Origin: Candidatus Rokuibacteriota bacterium
GTDB taxonomy: Bacteria; Methylomirabilota; Methylomirabilia; Rokubacteriales; CSP1-6
Direction of reading: 5' to 3'
DNA length: 64,000 nt
NCBI GenBank assembly: GCA_003221695.1
Contig: QHSX01000064.1
Coordinates: 62,001 to 126,000 of the forward strand
The notes beneath the pieces were generated by a model. The model was not told the DNA's origin. It worked only from the letters and a program-made list of their open reading frames with translations, and did no database searches. A program made the translations under genes and the position numbers. Each line of letters starts with the position of its first letter. Position 1 is the first letter of the stretch. Shown here piece by piece: positions 24,121 to 32,433 of the stretch.

Positions 24121-25208
24121 GCGAGACCTCCTCTGGCGCGCGCGATCCGCCGCTCGAGCGCCGGATGCGAGTAGAGGACGAATTCTTTCCATCGGCTCGG
24201 CCGCCGCTCGGCGAGGTTGAGCTCGGCGAGGCGCTCCATCGCGGCGATGAACGCCCCGGGGTTGCCCGTCGCGGCCAGGGCGAAGTCATCGGCCTGCCGC
24301 TCGATCCGGCGCGAGACGCCGTTGCCGAGCGGGAGCGCGACGAGCGAGAGCGCCAGGAGCACGAGCGCCAGCCAGGGCATCCCCGCGGGGTCGGCGGGTC
24401 CCGCCAGCCCGAGCGCGGGCGCGCCGGCGCGCAGCAGCGCGTCCGCCAGCCAGAAGCTCGCGAGCATCAGCGCGCCCTGCACGGCGAGGCCGCGACGCGC
24501 GTCGCCGTGGAGGTGGTGGCCCAGCTCGTGCGCCAGCACGGACTCGATCTCCTCGGGGGTGAACCGCGCGGTGAGCGTGTCGAAGAGCACGATGCGTCGC
24601 GTGCGGCCGAGCCCGACGAGCGCGGCGTTCGCCGTGCGGCTCTTCCGTGACTGGTCGGCGACCCACACGCCGACCGCCGGGACGCCGACACGGCGCGCGA
24701 GCGTCAAGAGCCTCGCGGAGAGCTCCGCGTCGGCGAGCGGCGTGAGCCGGTAGAAGAGCGGGGCGATCCATATGGGGAAGACGAAGGCGAGCGCCACGCT
24801 GGCGGCGAGGAGCGCGGCCGTCGCCCAGAGCCACCAGAGCGGCGTCGCGCCGAGGAGCGCGTAAACGACCTCGACCGCCGCGAGCCCAAACACGCCCGAG
24901 AGGAGCGTGGCCTTGGCGCGATCGGCCAGCCACCCCTGGAGGCTCTGGTGGAGGAGGCCGAAGCGTCGCGGGAGCCACCACCCCCGGATCCACCCGAGCG
25001 GGAAGGTGAGGACGGCACGCGCCGCCCCCAGGACGACCGCGACGATCGCGACCTGGCCCCACGCGCTGGCCGTTGCGTCAGCCGCGGCGCGGGCGAGCGC
25101 GTGGGCGGCGCCCGTGAGGAGCAGGGCGGCCAGAAAGCCGATCGAGAGGGCGAGCCCGGCTGCCGCCAGGACGAGCCGCAAGCGATGGTAACGGGCCGCG
25201 TCGGGCAT
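24117..25208 (-). CDS. M48-family membrane metalloprotease (Ste24/HtpX-like)
   Basis: 363 residues with several membrane spans (about 10-35, 50-72, 100-120, 126-150 and a pair between 245 and 295). The zinc motif HELGHH lies at 227-232, and the third ligand is probably Glu in RRIERQADDFAL. VADQSRKSRTANAALVGLGRTRRIVLFDTL before the HEXXH is characteristic of CAAX-prenyl-protease-like M48 enzymes. Probable role: turnover of membrane proteins. ATG start at 25208. The 4-base overlap with the downstream lyase-like gene is likely a packing effect, as the two functions are unrelated. Confidence 0.88.
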   Translation of the reverse strand: MPDAARYHRLRLVLAAAGLALSIGFLAALLLTGAAHALARAAADATASAWGQVAIVAVVLGAARAVLTFPLGWIRGWWLPRRFGLLHQSLQGWLADRAKATLLSGVFGLAAVEVVYALLGATPLWWLWATAALLAASVALAFVFPIWIAPLFYRLTPLADAELSARLLTLARRVGVPAVGVWVADQSRKSRTANAALVGLGRTRRIVLFDTLTARFTPEEIESVLAHELGHHLHGDARRGLAVQGALMLASFWLADALLRAGAPALGLAGPADPAGMPWLALVLLALSLVALPLGNGVSRRIERQADDFALAATGNPGAFIAAMERLAELNLAERRPSRWKEFVLYSHPALERRIARARGGLA

Positions 25209-25243
25209 GGAGCATTGTACCCGCGGCCCGCGACGCCCCTATC

Positions 25244-26686
25244 TCACCGCTCAGCCGAGAGCCTCGCGCCGGTCTGCCGCACCACGTCCACCAGAGCCGC
25301 CACGTCGGCCGCCGTCGTCGCATAGTGCAGCACGCACGCGCGCAGGGTGAAGCGCCCACGCAGCGTTGTCTGGGTCAAGAACGCCGCGCCGGAGGCCTGC
25401 ACCGTCTCCATCACTCGCTTGTTGAGTGCATTGAGCCGCTCGTCGTCTCCGCGCAGCTGGGCCGGCGCGTAGCGGAAGCAGACGACGGAGAGCCCGACCG
25501 GGGCGAGCCGCTCGAGGTCGGGGGACGCGTCCACCAGGCGGGCCAGATGCTCGGCGAGGGCCATGTGACGCGCGACGAGGTCTTGCACACCGCTGCGCCC
25601 CAGGTGCTGCAGTGTCATCCACAGCTTGAGGGCGCGGAAGCCGCGGGTCTGCTGCACGCCATACTCGGAAAACCACGGCAGCCCGCCGAAGCCACGGTCG
25701 GGCTCTGTGCGCAGATAGGCGGGCACCAGGCTGAAGGCCTGCCGAAGGAGCTCGCCGTCGCGCACCAGGACGGCGCCGCATTCGACGGGGACGGAGAGCC
25801 ACTTGTGCGGATCCAAGGCCACGGAGTCGGCACGCTCGAGGCCGGCCCCGACCGCGGCCACCGCGCCGTAGGCGCCGTCGACGTGGAGCCAGAGGCGCTC
25901 GGCGCCGCAGAGGTCGGCAAGCTCGGCCAGCGGATCGATAGCGCCCGTGCCCACGGTGCCCGCGCTCGCTGCCACGCAGAATGGGCGCTTGCCTGCTGCC
26001 CGGTGGGCGGCGATGGCGGAGCGCAGGTCTGGCACCCGCATGCGGAACTGTTCGTCGACGGGCACGGCGTGGATCGCGTCTGTGCCCAGCCCCAGGAGCT
26101 CCGCCGTCTTCTCGATGCAGCTGTGGCCCTGCTCCGACGTGTAGAGGACAAAAGGCCGACGTCCATGCTGCAGGCCCTCGTTACGCACGCTCCACCCGTC
26201 CTGGGCGGCGGCCCAGTGGCGGGCGGCAGCGAGCCCAGTGAGGGTGGCCACCGAGCCCCCGCTCACGAGGAGCCCCATGCTCCCCTCGGTCGGGAAGCCG
26301 ATCAGCTCCATGAGCCAGCGTACGGCGGCGCGCTCGACGTAGATCGCCGCATGGTCCCCGCCCGCACAGCTCGGGTTCATGGCGGCCGCCAGGAAGTCGG
26401 CCAGGACCCCGATCGGCGCTGGAGGGGAATTGACCCAGCCGAAGAAGCGGGGGTGGCCGTTCCCCATGGCGTGCGGGAGGACGGCGGTGCGGAAGCGCTC
26501 GATGATGACTTCGGGGCGAGCGCCAGCCTCCCCGAGCGCCTCCTGCATGAGCGTCGCGCGCTCGGCCGGCTGCATCGGGCGGAACACCGGGCGCTCCCGG
26601 ATGCCGGCGAAATGATCCGTCACGAGGTCGACCAGCGCGTGTCCCAGCCGTCGGAAGTGCTCGGGGTCGATCGCGGGCGGCGTCAT
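25244..26686 (-). CDS. PLP-dependent decarboxylase, aromatic-L-amino-acid decarboxylase family
   Basis: A 480-residue group II decarboxylase. The PLP Lys is in ALDPHKWLSVP, the ring-stacking His region is YTSEQGHSCIEKTAELLGLG, and LHVDGAYGAVAAV holds the PLP-binding Asp. HPRFFGWVNSPPAPIG and NPSCAGGDHAA are typical of the family. It removes CO2 from aromatic or acidic amino acids, and the exact substrate is not readable. ATG 26686 (MTPPAIDPEHF) is preferred to an upstream start because GGAGTGGAC precedes it. It is transcribed away from the MoxR/VWA unit, with a palindrome in the shared upstream region. Confidence 0.88.
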   Translation of the reverse strand: MTPPAIDPEHFRRLGHALVDLVTDHFAGIRERPVFRPMQPAERATLMQEALGEAGARPEVIIERFRTAVLPHAMGNGHPRFFGWVNSPPAPIGVLADFLAAAMNPSCAGGDHAAIYVERAAVRWLMELIGFPTEGSMGLLVSGGSVATLTGLAAARHWAAAQDGWSVRNEGLQHGRRPFVLYTSEQGHSCIEKTAELLGLGTDAIHAVPVDEQFRMRVPDLRSAIAAHRAAGKRPFCVAASAGTVGTGAIDPLAELADLCGAERLWLHVDGAYGAVAAVGAGLERADSVALDPHKWLSVPVECGAVLVRDGELLRQAFSLVPAYLRTEPDRGFGGLPWFSEYGVQQTRGFRALKLWMTLQHLGRSGVQDLVARHMALAEHLARLVDASPDLERLAPVGLSVVCFRYAPAQLRGDDERLNALNKRVMETVQASGAAFLTQTTLRGRFTLRACVLHYATTAADVAALVDVVRQTGARLSAER

Positions 26687-26716
26687 CGTGTCCACTCCGT
26701 CGCAAGGTAGTCGCAA

Positions 26717-26738
26717 GAGAGGCGACTATCCGCCTCTC
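26717..26738. promoter_or_regulatory. palindrome in the divergent promoter region
   Basis: GAGAGGCG and CGCCTCTC form an 8-base perfect stem around ACTATC, about 31 bases upstream of the decarboxylase start. A TACAAT hexamer at 26783-26788 could be the -10 box for the rightward MoxR gene. The operator role is speculative. Confidence 0.35.
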
Positions 26739-26820
26739 GCGAGGAGAAGTCAATCGACGACCCGACCGGCGCGCCGGCCTGCTACAATGAACCGGAATTC
26801 ATCGCGCCAAGGGAGCCAGC

Positions 26821-27729
26821 ATGTTCGAGTCCGTGGAGGACGTCCAGCAGCGTTTCCGGGATGCGCGCTACATCGCGAGCCGCCGGATCTCGACCGTCGT
26901 CTACCTGGCGGCGCGCATGGGGCGTCCCGTGCTCGTCGAGGGACCGGCGGGCGTCGGCAAGACCGAGCTCGCCAAGACGCTGTCGGACGTCACGCGCCGC
27001 CGGCTCATCCGCCTCCAGTGCTACGAGGGGCTCGACGAGGGCAAGGCCCTCTACGAGTGGAAGTACGCCAAGCAGCTCCTCTACACCCAGCTCCTGCGCG
27101 AGCGCATCGGCGAGCTGATCGCGGACGCGCCGTCCCTGCCCGACGCGGTCGCCAAGATCGCCGGCCAGGAGGACGCGTTCTTCTCCTTCCGCTTCCTGTC
27201 GCCGCGCCCGCTCCTGTCCGCGATCCTCTCGGAGGCGCCGGTCGTCCTCCTTGTCGACGAGATCGACAAGGCCGAGCCGGAGTTCGAGGCGTTCCTGCTC
27301 GAGGTGCTCTCCGACTTCCAGGTGTCCGTGCCGGAGCTCGGGACGGTGACGGCCAAGCACATCCCGCTCGTCGTGCTGACCTCCAACAACGCGCGCGAGC
27401 TCTCCGACGGCCTCAAGCGCCGGTGCCTGCACCTGTTCATCGACTTCCCGTCGCCCGCCGACGAGCTGGCGATCATCCGGCTCAAGGTCCCCGAGATCCC
27501 CGAGAAGCTCGCCGGCGCGGTCGTCGCCGCCGTCCAGAAGATCCGGGCGATGGACCTCCGGAAACTCCCGTCGGTGTCCGAGTCGCTCGACTGGGCGCGC
27601 TCGCTCGTGATCCTGAACGCGCAGGAGCTCGCGCCGGAGCTCGTCGAGTCCACGCTGACGATGCTGGTGAAGCACGAGAAGGACCTCGAGCGCGTGAAGG
27701 GCGCGTTGGATAAGGTCCTGGCCGAATAA
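26821..27729 (+). CDS. MoxR-type AAA+ ATPase
   Basis: 302 residues. Walker A GPAGVGKT at 41-48, Walker B VVLLVDEIDKAE, sensor-1 region VVLTSNNARELSDGLKRRCLHL. RLQCYEGLDEGKALYEWKYAKQ is shared by the CoxD-like MoxR group. Such ATPases work with a VWA-domain partner to mature or insert metal cofactors, as CoxD/CoxE do for aerobic CO dehydrogenase. The VWA partner follows 2 bases later. No molybdo-enzyme genes are adjacent, so the client is unknown. A second member lies at 44003. Confidence 0.9.
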   Translation: MFESVEDVQQRFRDARYIASRRISTVVYLAARMGRPVLVEGPAGVGKTELAKTLSDVTRRRLIRLQCYEGLDEGKALYEWKYAKQLLYTQLLRERIGELIADAPSLPDAVAKIAGQEDAFFSFRFLSPRPLLSAILSEAPVVLLVDEIDKAEPEFEAFLLEVLSDFQVSVPELGTVTAKHIPLVVLTSNNARELSDGLKRRCLHLFIDFPSPADELAIIRLKVPEIPEKLAGAVVAAVQKIRAMDLRKLPSVSESLDWARSLVILNAQELAPELVESTLTMLVKHEKDLERVKGALDKVLAE

Positions 27730-27731
27730 TC

Positions 27732-29141
27732 GTGGACGAGCGGATCCTCGAGTTCATCGGCGACCTCCGCCGCGCGGAGATCCGTGTCTCACCCTCCGAG
27801 GCGCTCGACGCGCTCGCCGCGAGCGCCGAGGTCGGGCTGGTCGACCGCGAGGCGTTCAAATCCACGCTGGCGGCGACGCTGATCAAGGAGTTCCGGGACC
27901 AGCCGACGTTCGACCGGCTCTTCGACCTCTACTTCCTCGACCTCGAGGCCCTGGGCGAGGGGCTCCAGAAGGCGCTCGGCCCCGAGGACCGGCGCGTCCA
28001 GGACCTCGTCGACCGGATGCTGGCCGAGGAAGGGATGGAGCTCGACGAGCTGACCGAGCTCCTCATGCGCGGCGGCGGGAGCGAGATGGAGATGGCCATC
28101 CGCGCCTCGGGCCAGAACGCCGGGCTCGAGCGCCTCATGTACTTCCTCCAGGTGGGCTTCTTCTCGCGGCGGATCTCCGACCGCTTCGACTGGTCGGCGA
28201 TCGAGGCCGACCTCGAGAAGATCATGAAGCTGTTGGAGGCGCGCGGCCTCGACCCGGGCCAGCTCGCGCGCATCCGGAACTACCTCGAGCTCCGCCTCGA
28301 GGCGTTCAAGCGCATGATCCGGCAGCACGTCGAGCGCGAGCTCGAGCGGCGCGCGTACCGCCAGGGCGAGAAGCTGACGCGCGAGGTCCTGTCCGACAAG
28401 CCGCTCTTCGCGCTGACGCCCGACGAGATCGCTCAGATGAAGAACGTCGTCGCGCGCCTCGCGCGCAAGATCAAGGACGCGCTCGCGCTGCGCCAGCGCC
28501 AGGAGCAGCGCGGGCGGATCGACACGCGCCGGACGACGCGCAAGAGCCTCCAGTACGGCGGCGTGCCGATGGAGCTCTTCCTCAAGCGGCGGCACCGTGA
28601 GAAGCCCAAGCTCGTCACGATCTGCGACGTCTCGGACTCGGTCCGGAACGCCTCGCGCTTCATGCTCCAGCTCGTGTGGAGCCTCCAGGAGTGCTTCAGC
28701 CGGGTGCGCTCCTACGTGTTCGTGTCGGAGATCGCCGAGGTGACGCAGGCGTTCGGCACCTACCCGGTCGAGCGGGCGATCGAGTGGGCGCTCAAGGGCG
28801 CGCCCGTGGACTACCACTGCCGCTCGGACTTCGGCTACGCCTTCAACCGGTTCGCCACGACCGAGCTCGACTCGCTCGACCGCAAGACGACGATCCTGAT
28901 CCTCGGCGACGCGCGCAACAACTACAACGACCCCCAGGCGTGGGCCCTCCGGCTCATCCGCGAGCGTGTGAAAGGGATCATCTGGCTCAACCCCGAGGGG
29001 CAGTGGGGGTGGGGCATCGGCGACTCGGTCATGCCGCTCTACACGCCCGCGTGCGACTTCGTCCGCGAGTGCCGGACGATCGGCCAGCTCGGCGAGGTCG
29101 TGGACAACCTGGTCCACCACTGGTGGCGGCGGGGGCGATGA
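27732..29141 (+). CDS. VWA-domain protein, CoxE-like, partner of the MoxR ATPase
   Basis: 469 residues. The N-terminal helical region (about 1-280) is rich in charged helices. The C-terminal von Willebrand A domain has a MIDAS motif DVSDSVR (D-x-S-x-S, about residues 299-303), a Thr/Asp region in HCRSDFGYAFNRF and LGDARNNYNDPQA. KSLQYGGVPMELFLKRRHREKPK is typical of CoxE-type proteins. MoxR-VWA pairs act as chaperone machines. GTG start, 2 bases after the ATPase, and a 4-base overlap with the next gene: a three-gene operon. Confidence 0.88.
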   Translation: MDERILEFIGDLRRAEIRVSPSEALDALAASAEVGLVDREAFKSTLAATLIKEFRDQPTFDRLFDLYFLDLEALGEGLQKALGPEDRRVQDLVDRMLAEEGMELDELTELLMRGGGSEMEMAIRASGQNAGLERLMYFLQVGFFSRRISDRFDWSAIEADLEKIMKLLEARGLDPGQLARIRNYLELRLEAFKRMIRQHVERELERRAYRQGEKLTREVLSDKPLFALTPDEIAQMKNVVARLARKIKDALALRQRQEQRGRIDTRRTTRKSLQYGGVPMELFLKRRHREKPKLVTICDVSDSVRNASRFMLQLVWSLQECFSRVRSYVFVSEIAEVTQAFGTYPVERAIEWALKGAPVDYHCRSDFGYAFNRFATTELDSLDRKTTILILGDARNNYNDPQAWALRLIRERVKGIIWLNPEGQWGWGIGDSVMPLYTPACDFVRECRTIGQLGEVVDNLVHHWWRRGR

Positions 29142-29830
29142 GAGCGAGCAGCGTGGCGCTCGCGGCGGCGTGGCTCACCGCCGGACCGGCCTCGGCGGTG
29201 GCCCAGGCGCCGGCGCCGACCGGGCCGGCGACGCCGGCCCGGTGCATCACGCTCGAGGACTTCGCGAAGGCCACGGTGGGCGAGTTCCCGACGGACTGGA
29301 AGCCGCGAAAGGACGCGGGCAAGAGCGTCTACAAGGTCGTCGAGGAGAAGGGCTTCCGCTTCCTGCGCGCGGCCTCGCGCGGGCTCGGCATCCAGGCGGC
29401 GAAACAGGTCGAGTGGGATCTCGGCGCGTACCCGATCCTCGCCTGGTCGTGGCGGCCCCGCGAATTCCCGCGAGGCGCCGACGAGCGCGACTCGGGGACC
29501 AACGACAGCGCGCTCGCCGTCTACCTGCTCGTCCCGTACTCGCGCATCACGGGACCGAAGGCGGTCAAGTACATCTGGAGCGCCAAGGCGCCCGTCGGCA
29601 CCCACCTGAACTCGAACTACGGGCTCACGCAGGTACTCGTCCTCCGCGCCGGCGACCCGGGCCGGGACGACTGGGTCGAGGAGCGCGCGAACGCGCTCGC
29701 CGACTACAAGAAGTACTTCGGCGAGTCGGAGACGCCCACGCCGGCGGGCATCGCCGTGCTCACCGACGCCGACGACACCAAGTCGAGCGCCCAGGGGGAC
29801 TACGCGAACTTCCGCGCCTGCCGCGGGTAG
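29138..29830 (+). CDS. exported DUF3047-family protein
   Basis: 230 residues with a signal peptide (SSVALAAAWLTAGPASAVAQA) followed by a DUF3047-type domain: CITLEDFAKATVGEFPTDWKPRKD, then FRFLRAASRGLGIQ, ILAWSWRPREFPRGADE, LAVYLLVPYS and TDADDTKSSAQGDYANF. The alternating beta pattern suggests a jelly-roll fold, possibly binding carbohydrate, but the family function is unknown. ATG overlaps the VWA stop by 4 bases, so the exported protein is co-translated with the MoxR/VWA pair, which makes it a candidate client. Confidence 0.8.
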   Translation: MRASSVALAAAWLTAGPASAVAQAPAPTGPATPARCITLEDFAKATVGEFPTDWKPRKDAGKSVYKVVEEKGFRFLRAASRGLGIQAAKQVEWDLGAYPILAWSWRPREFPRGADERDSGTNDSALAVYLLVPYSRITGPKAVKYIWSAKAPVGTHLNSNYGLTQVLVLRAGDPGRDDWVEERANALADYKKYFGESETPTPAGIAVLTDADDTKSSAQGDYANFRACRG

Positions 29831-29964
29831 CGCGTGCCCAAGGACATCCTCGTCGTCGAAGCGGACGTGAGCGCGTCCCGAGGCGCCTCGCTGCGGCCCG
29901 ACGGTGACGGTGCGACGAGTGGGGTCCTCGGCGCATCTAAAGAGGCGGAGGGCCACGTCTGCCT

Positions 29965-30786
29965 ATGAGTGCAGCAGTCACCCGGCACTACCTCGTCGCC
30001 TGCGACTTCGACCAGACCTTGAGCTACAACGACTCCGGCCTTGTGCTGAGCGAGCTGATTGGCGTGCCGGCGTTTACGCAAAAAGTCGCGGGACTCGCCG
30101 GCATCCACCTCGTGCAGCAGGGCGCCGAGCTCGCCTACCTGCTCCGCCACGACCCTGAGTTCCGCCGTGTCCGTGCGGAGCATCTGGTGCAAGCCGGCCA
30201 ACGGGTGCGCCTGAAGAAGGACGTCAAGCACTTTGTCGAGTTTCTCGCTCGCGGCGCCGAGGGGGTCCGCTTTTCGTTCTTCGTGGTCTCCGCGGCGCCG
30301 AAGGCCGTCGTGCAGGCCGCGCTCGCGGGGATCGTTCCCCCGGAGCACATTTACGGGACGGAGTTCGACTACGACCCGTCCTCGGGCGAGATCTGCGCGA
30401 TCGCGAAGGCTCCGGCCGGCTTTGGGAAGGTGGCAATCGTCGAGGAGCTCGAGGCGACGCTCCAGACCAGTCCGCATCGCACGGTCTACGTCGGCGACGG
30501 CAACTCGGACGTCCACGTTATGCTGCACGTCAACAACCGCGGCGGCTTCACCATCGCGGTCTCCGAGGCCAAGTATATCGCCCGGATCGCCAGACGGACG
30601 GTCGTCAGCGAGAGCGCGCTGAGCGTTCTGGTGCCCATCCTCGAAGACGTCATGGGCTGGGACGCCGTCCGGATCCGCGAGCTGTTCGAGTCGTATGGGC
30701 TGATCGTCCAGGAGTGGGACAAGGCGCGCACGGACTGGGTGACCATCCGTGAGGATCCCGCGCTGATCGACCCCGACCCGAATTAG
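29965..30786 (+). CDS. HAD-superfamily phosphatase (phosphoserine phosphatase-like)
   Basis: 273 residues. HAD motif I is DFDQT (Asp14, Asp16), motif II the Ser in FVVSAAPKAVV, motif III is a Lys near AKAPAGFGKVA, and motif IV is GDGNSDVH. The cap region after motif I is helical (KVAGLAGIHLVQQGAEL), as in SerB-like enzymes. The substrate is uncertain; serine-pathway genes are absent here. It stands alone, 134 bases after the DUF3047 gene with nothing recognisable between, and 58 bases before the selenoprotein operon. Confidence 0.8.
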   Translation: MSAAVTRHYLVACDFDQTLSYNDSGLVLSELIGVPAFTQKVAGLAGIHLVQQGAELAYLLRHDPEFRRVRAEHLVQAGQRVRLKKDVKHFVEFLARGAEGVRFSFFVVSAAPKAVVQAALAGIVPPEHIYGTEFDYDPSSGEICAIAKAPAGFGKVAIVEELEATLQTSPHRTVYVGDGNSDVHVMLHVNNRGGFTIAVSEAKYIARIARRTVVSESALSVLVPILEDVMGWDAVRIRELFESYGLIVQEWDKARTDWVTIREDPALIDPDPN

Positions 30787-30844
30787 GACGGCCCGATGCC
30801 GACGCTGACGTGGTGTCGGAGGATTCCTGTGTTAGCCTCTCCTC

Positions 30845-31918
30845 ATGTCGCTGGCCGACCCCGAGCTTGACGCTGACCTCATCGAGGAGCTCTACGCGCG
30901 TGGGGTCACAGACGGCCTGCCCGTGGTGGTGCCGACCCGCGCTCGTGTCGACCGTGCGGTCGCCGCGTCGGGCCGCGGGCACGACGAGCTGGTCGCGCTC
31001 GTCCCGCCGAACTGGGGCCGCGCCACCGTCGAGAAGGTCGCGGTCAACGCGGTCATGGCCGGGTGCCGGCCCGAGTACCTGCCCGTGGTGCTCGCCGCCG
31101 TCGAGGCCGTGTGCGATGAGGTGTTCGATCTCCACGGCGTCTCGGCGACGACGAACGCCCCCGCCCCGCTCGTGATCGTCAACGGCCCCCTCCGCGCCAC
31201 GCTCGACGTCAACTGCGGCGCCGGCGTCTTCGGCTCCGGCTGGCGCGCCAACGCGACCATCGGACGCGCGCTCCGCCTCGTCTGCGTGAACGTCGGCGGC
31301 GCGCGGCCGGGCGAGGTCAGCATGTCCACGCTCGCCCACCCGGGCCGCTACACCTACTGCATCGGCGAGCGGGAGGAGGCGAGCCCCTGGGAGTCGCTCG
31401 CCGTCGAGCACGGGTTCGCCCCGGGCGACTCGACCGTCGCCGTTCTCGCCGCCGACGCGCCCCTCGGCGTCTACGATGCGCGGTCCCGGACGCCGGAGGA
31501 TCTGCTGGCGACGCTCGCGGCGAGCCTGGCCGTCGTCTCCCACCACAAGATGACGCACTGGGGCGACACGCTGCTCGTCCTCTCTCCCGAGCACGTGACG
31601 ATCCTGGGTGACGCAGGCTGGAGCAAGGCCGACGTTCGCCGCTGGCTCTGGGGCCGCCTCCAGCGCCCGGTCCGCGAGCTGCTCCCGGGCCGCGACGGCG
31701 GCGAGGGGCTTCCCGAGCACGTGCTCCGGAAGTTCGCGGATCCCGCGCACGACTCCACGCCGATCCCGAAATTCAGGTCGCCCGACAACATCAAGATCGT
31801 GGTGGCCGGTGGGACGGCGGGTCGGTTCTCGGCGATCGTCCCCGGCTGGACCTTCTCGAAGGGCTCGGCGCTCGTGTTTCGGCCCATTCGCACGCCGCAA
31901 TCGGGAGGAAGCGCATGA
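30845..31918 (+). CDS. uncharacterised protein heading the selenoprotein operon
   Basis: 357 residues, no recognised domain. It opens with LADPELDADLIEELYARGVTDGLPVVVPTR and contains well-ordered strands and Gly-rich turns (LVIVNGPLRATLDVNCGAGVFGSGWRANATIGRALRL, VVSHHKMTHWGDTLLVLSPEHV, IKIVVAGGTAGRFSAIVPGW), so it is a soluble folded protein. Several Cys are present (MAGCRPEY, DVNCGAG), but no CxxC pair. Its stop overlaps the start of the UGSC selenoprotein by 4 bases (ATGA), the main clue: the two are made together and may form a complex or redox pair. The partner role is inference. Confidence 0.75.
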   Translation: MSLADPELDADLIEELYARGVTDGLPVVVPTRARVDRAVAASGRGHDELVALVPPNWGRATVEKVAVNAVMAGCRPEYLPVVLAAVEAVCDEVFDLHGVSATTNAPAPLVIVNGPLRATLDVNCGAGVFGSGWRANATIGRALRLVCVNVGGARPGEVSMSTLAHPGRYTYCIGEREEASPWESLAVEHGFAPGDSTVAVLAADAPLGVYDARSRTPEDLLATLAASLAVVSHHKMTHWGDTLLVLSPEHVTILGDAGWSKADVRRWLWGRLQRPVRELLPGRDGGEGLPEHVLRKFADPAHDSTPIPKFRSPDNIKIVVAGGTAGRFSAIVPGWTFSKGSALVFRPIRTPQSGGSA

Positions 31919-32433
31919 GTGAGTATCTGGACCCGACCGCACCGGTGGCTCAACCGCGGAAGACCGCCCGCCGGCCGTCGAGCCTCGACGGCAAGGTCGT
32001 CACGCTGCTCGACATCTCGAAGGCGAAGGGCGACCACCTCCTCGACCGGATCGAGGAGCTCCTGCGCGAGCGCGCGAAGCCCAAGGCCATCGTGAGGAAG
32101 AAGAAGCCGACCTTCGCGCGGCCCGCACCCGACACGCTCCGCCAGGAGATCGTCGGCGGGACCGACGTCCTGATCGAGGCGCTCGCCGACTGAGGGTCGT
32201 GCACCACGTGCAGTGTGCACGACGGCGTGTTCTTCGAAGACCACGGCATCCCGACCGCGACGGTGGTCTCGACCGAGTTCGTCGGGGCGGCCCGCGCCCA
32301 GGCCCTGGCACTCGGGGCGACGGACTATCGGACGGTCGTCGTCCCGCATCCCATCCAACCCCTGACGCGTGAGGAGGTACGGGTGCTGGCCGACAAGGCG
32401 TTCGACGAGATCGTGAGGAGGCTCACGGCGTGA
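31915..32433 (+). CDS. UGSC-family selenoprotein, TGA at 32191-32193 read as selenocysteine
   Basis: 172 residues if TGA codon 93 is decoded as selenocysteine. Reading straight through gives ALAD-Sec-GSCTTCSVHDGVFFEDHG and then a well-formed C-terminal half ending at TGA 32431-32433, whose stop overlaps the next gene's GTG by 4 bases. The Sec-Gly-Ser-Cys motif names a known family of (seleno)proteins in which Sec and Cys probably form a redox pair. Cys99 adds a third thiol. The N-terminal half has a strand-turn-helix (KVVTLLDISKAKGDHLLDRI). A perfect 9-base stem begins 2 bases after the TGA. Without recoding there would be a 92-residue fragment and a stranded 72-codon ORF, each tightly packed in the operon. 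The substrate is unknown. Confidence 0.85.
32196..32223 (+). promoter_or_regulatory. bacterial SECIS-like hairpin directly after the Sec TGA
   Basis: Stem GTCGTGCAC (32196-32204) pairs perfectly with GTGCACGAC (32215-32223) around a 10-base loop (CACGTGCAGT). It starts 2 bases after the TGA and lies inside the coding sequence, as bacterial SECIS elements do to recruit SelB. The loop starts 11 bases from the TGA, slightly closer than in the classical formate dehydrogenase element. Confidence 0.7.
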
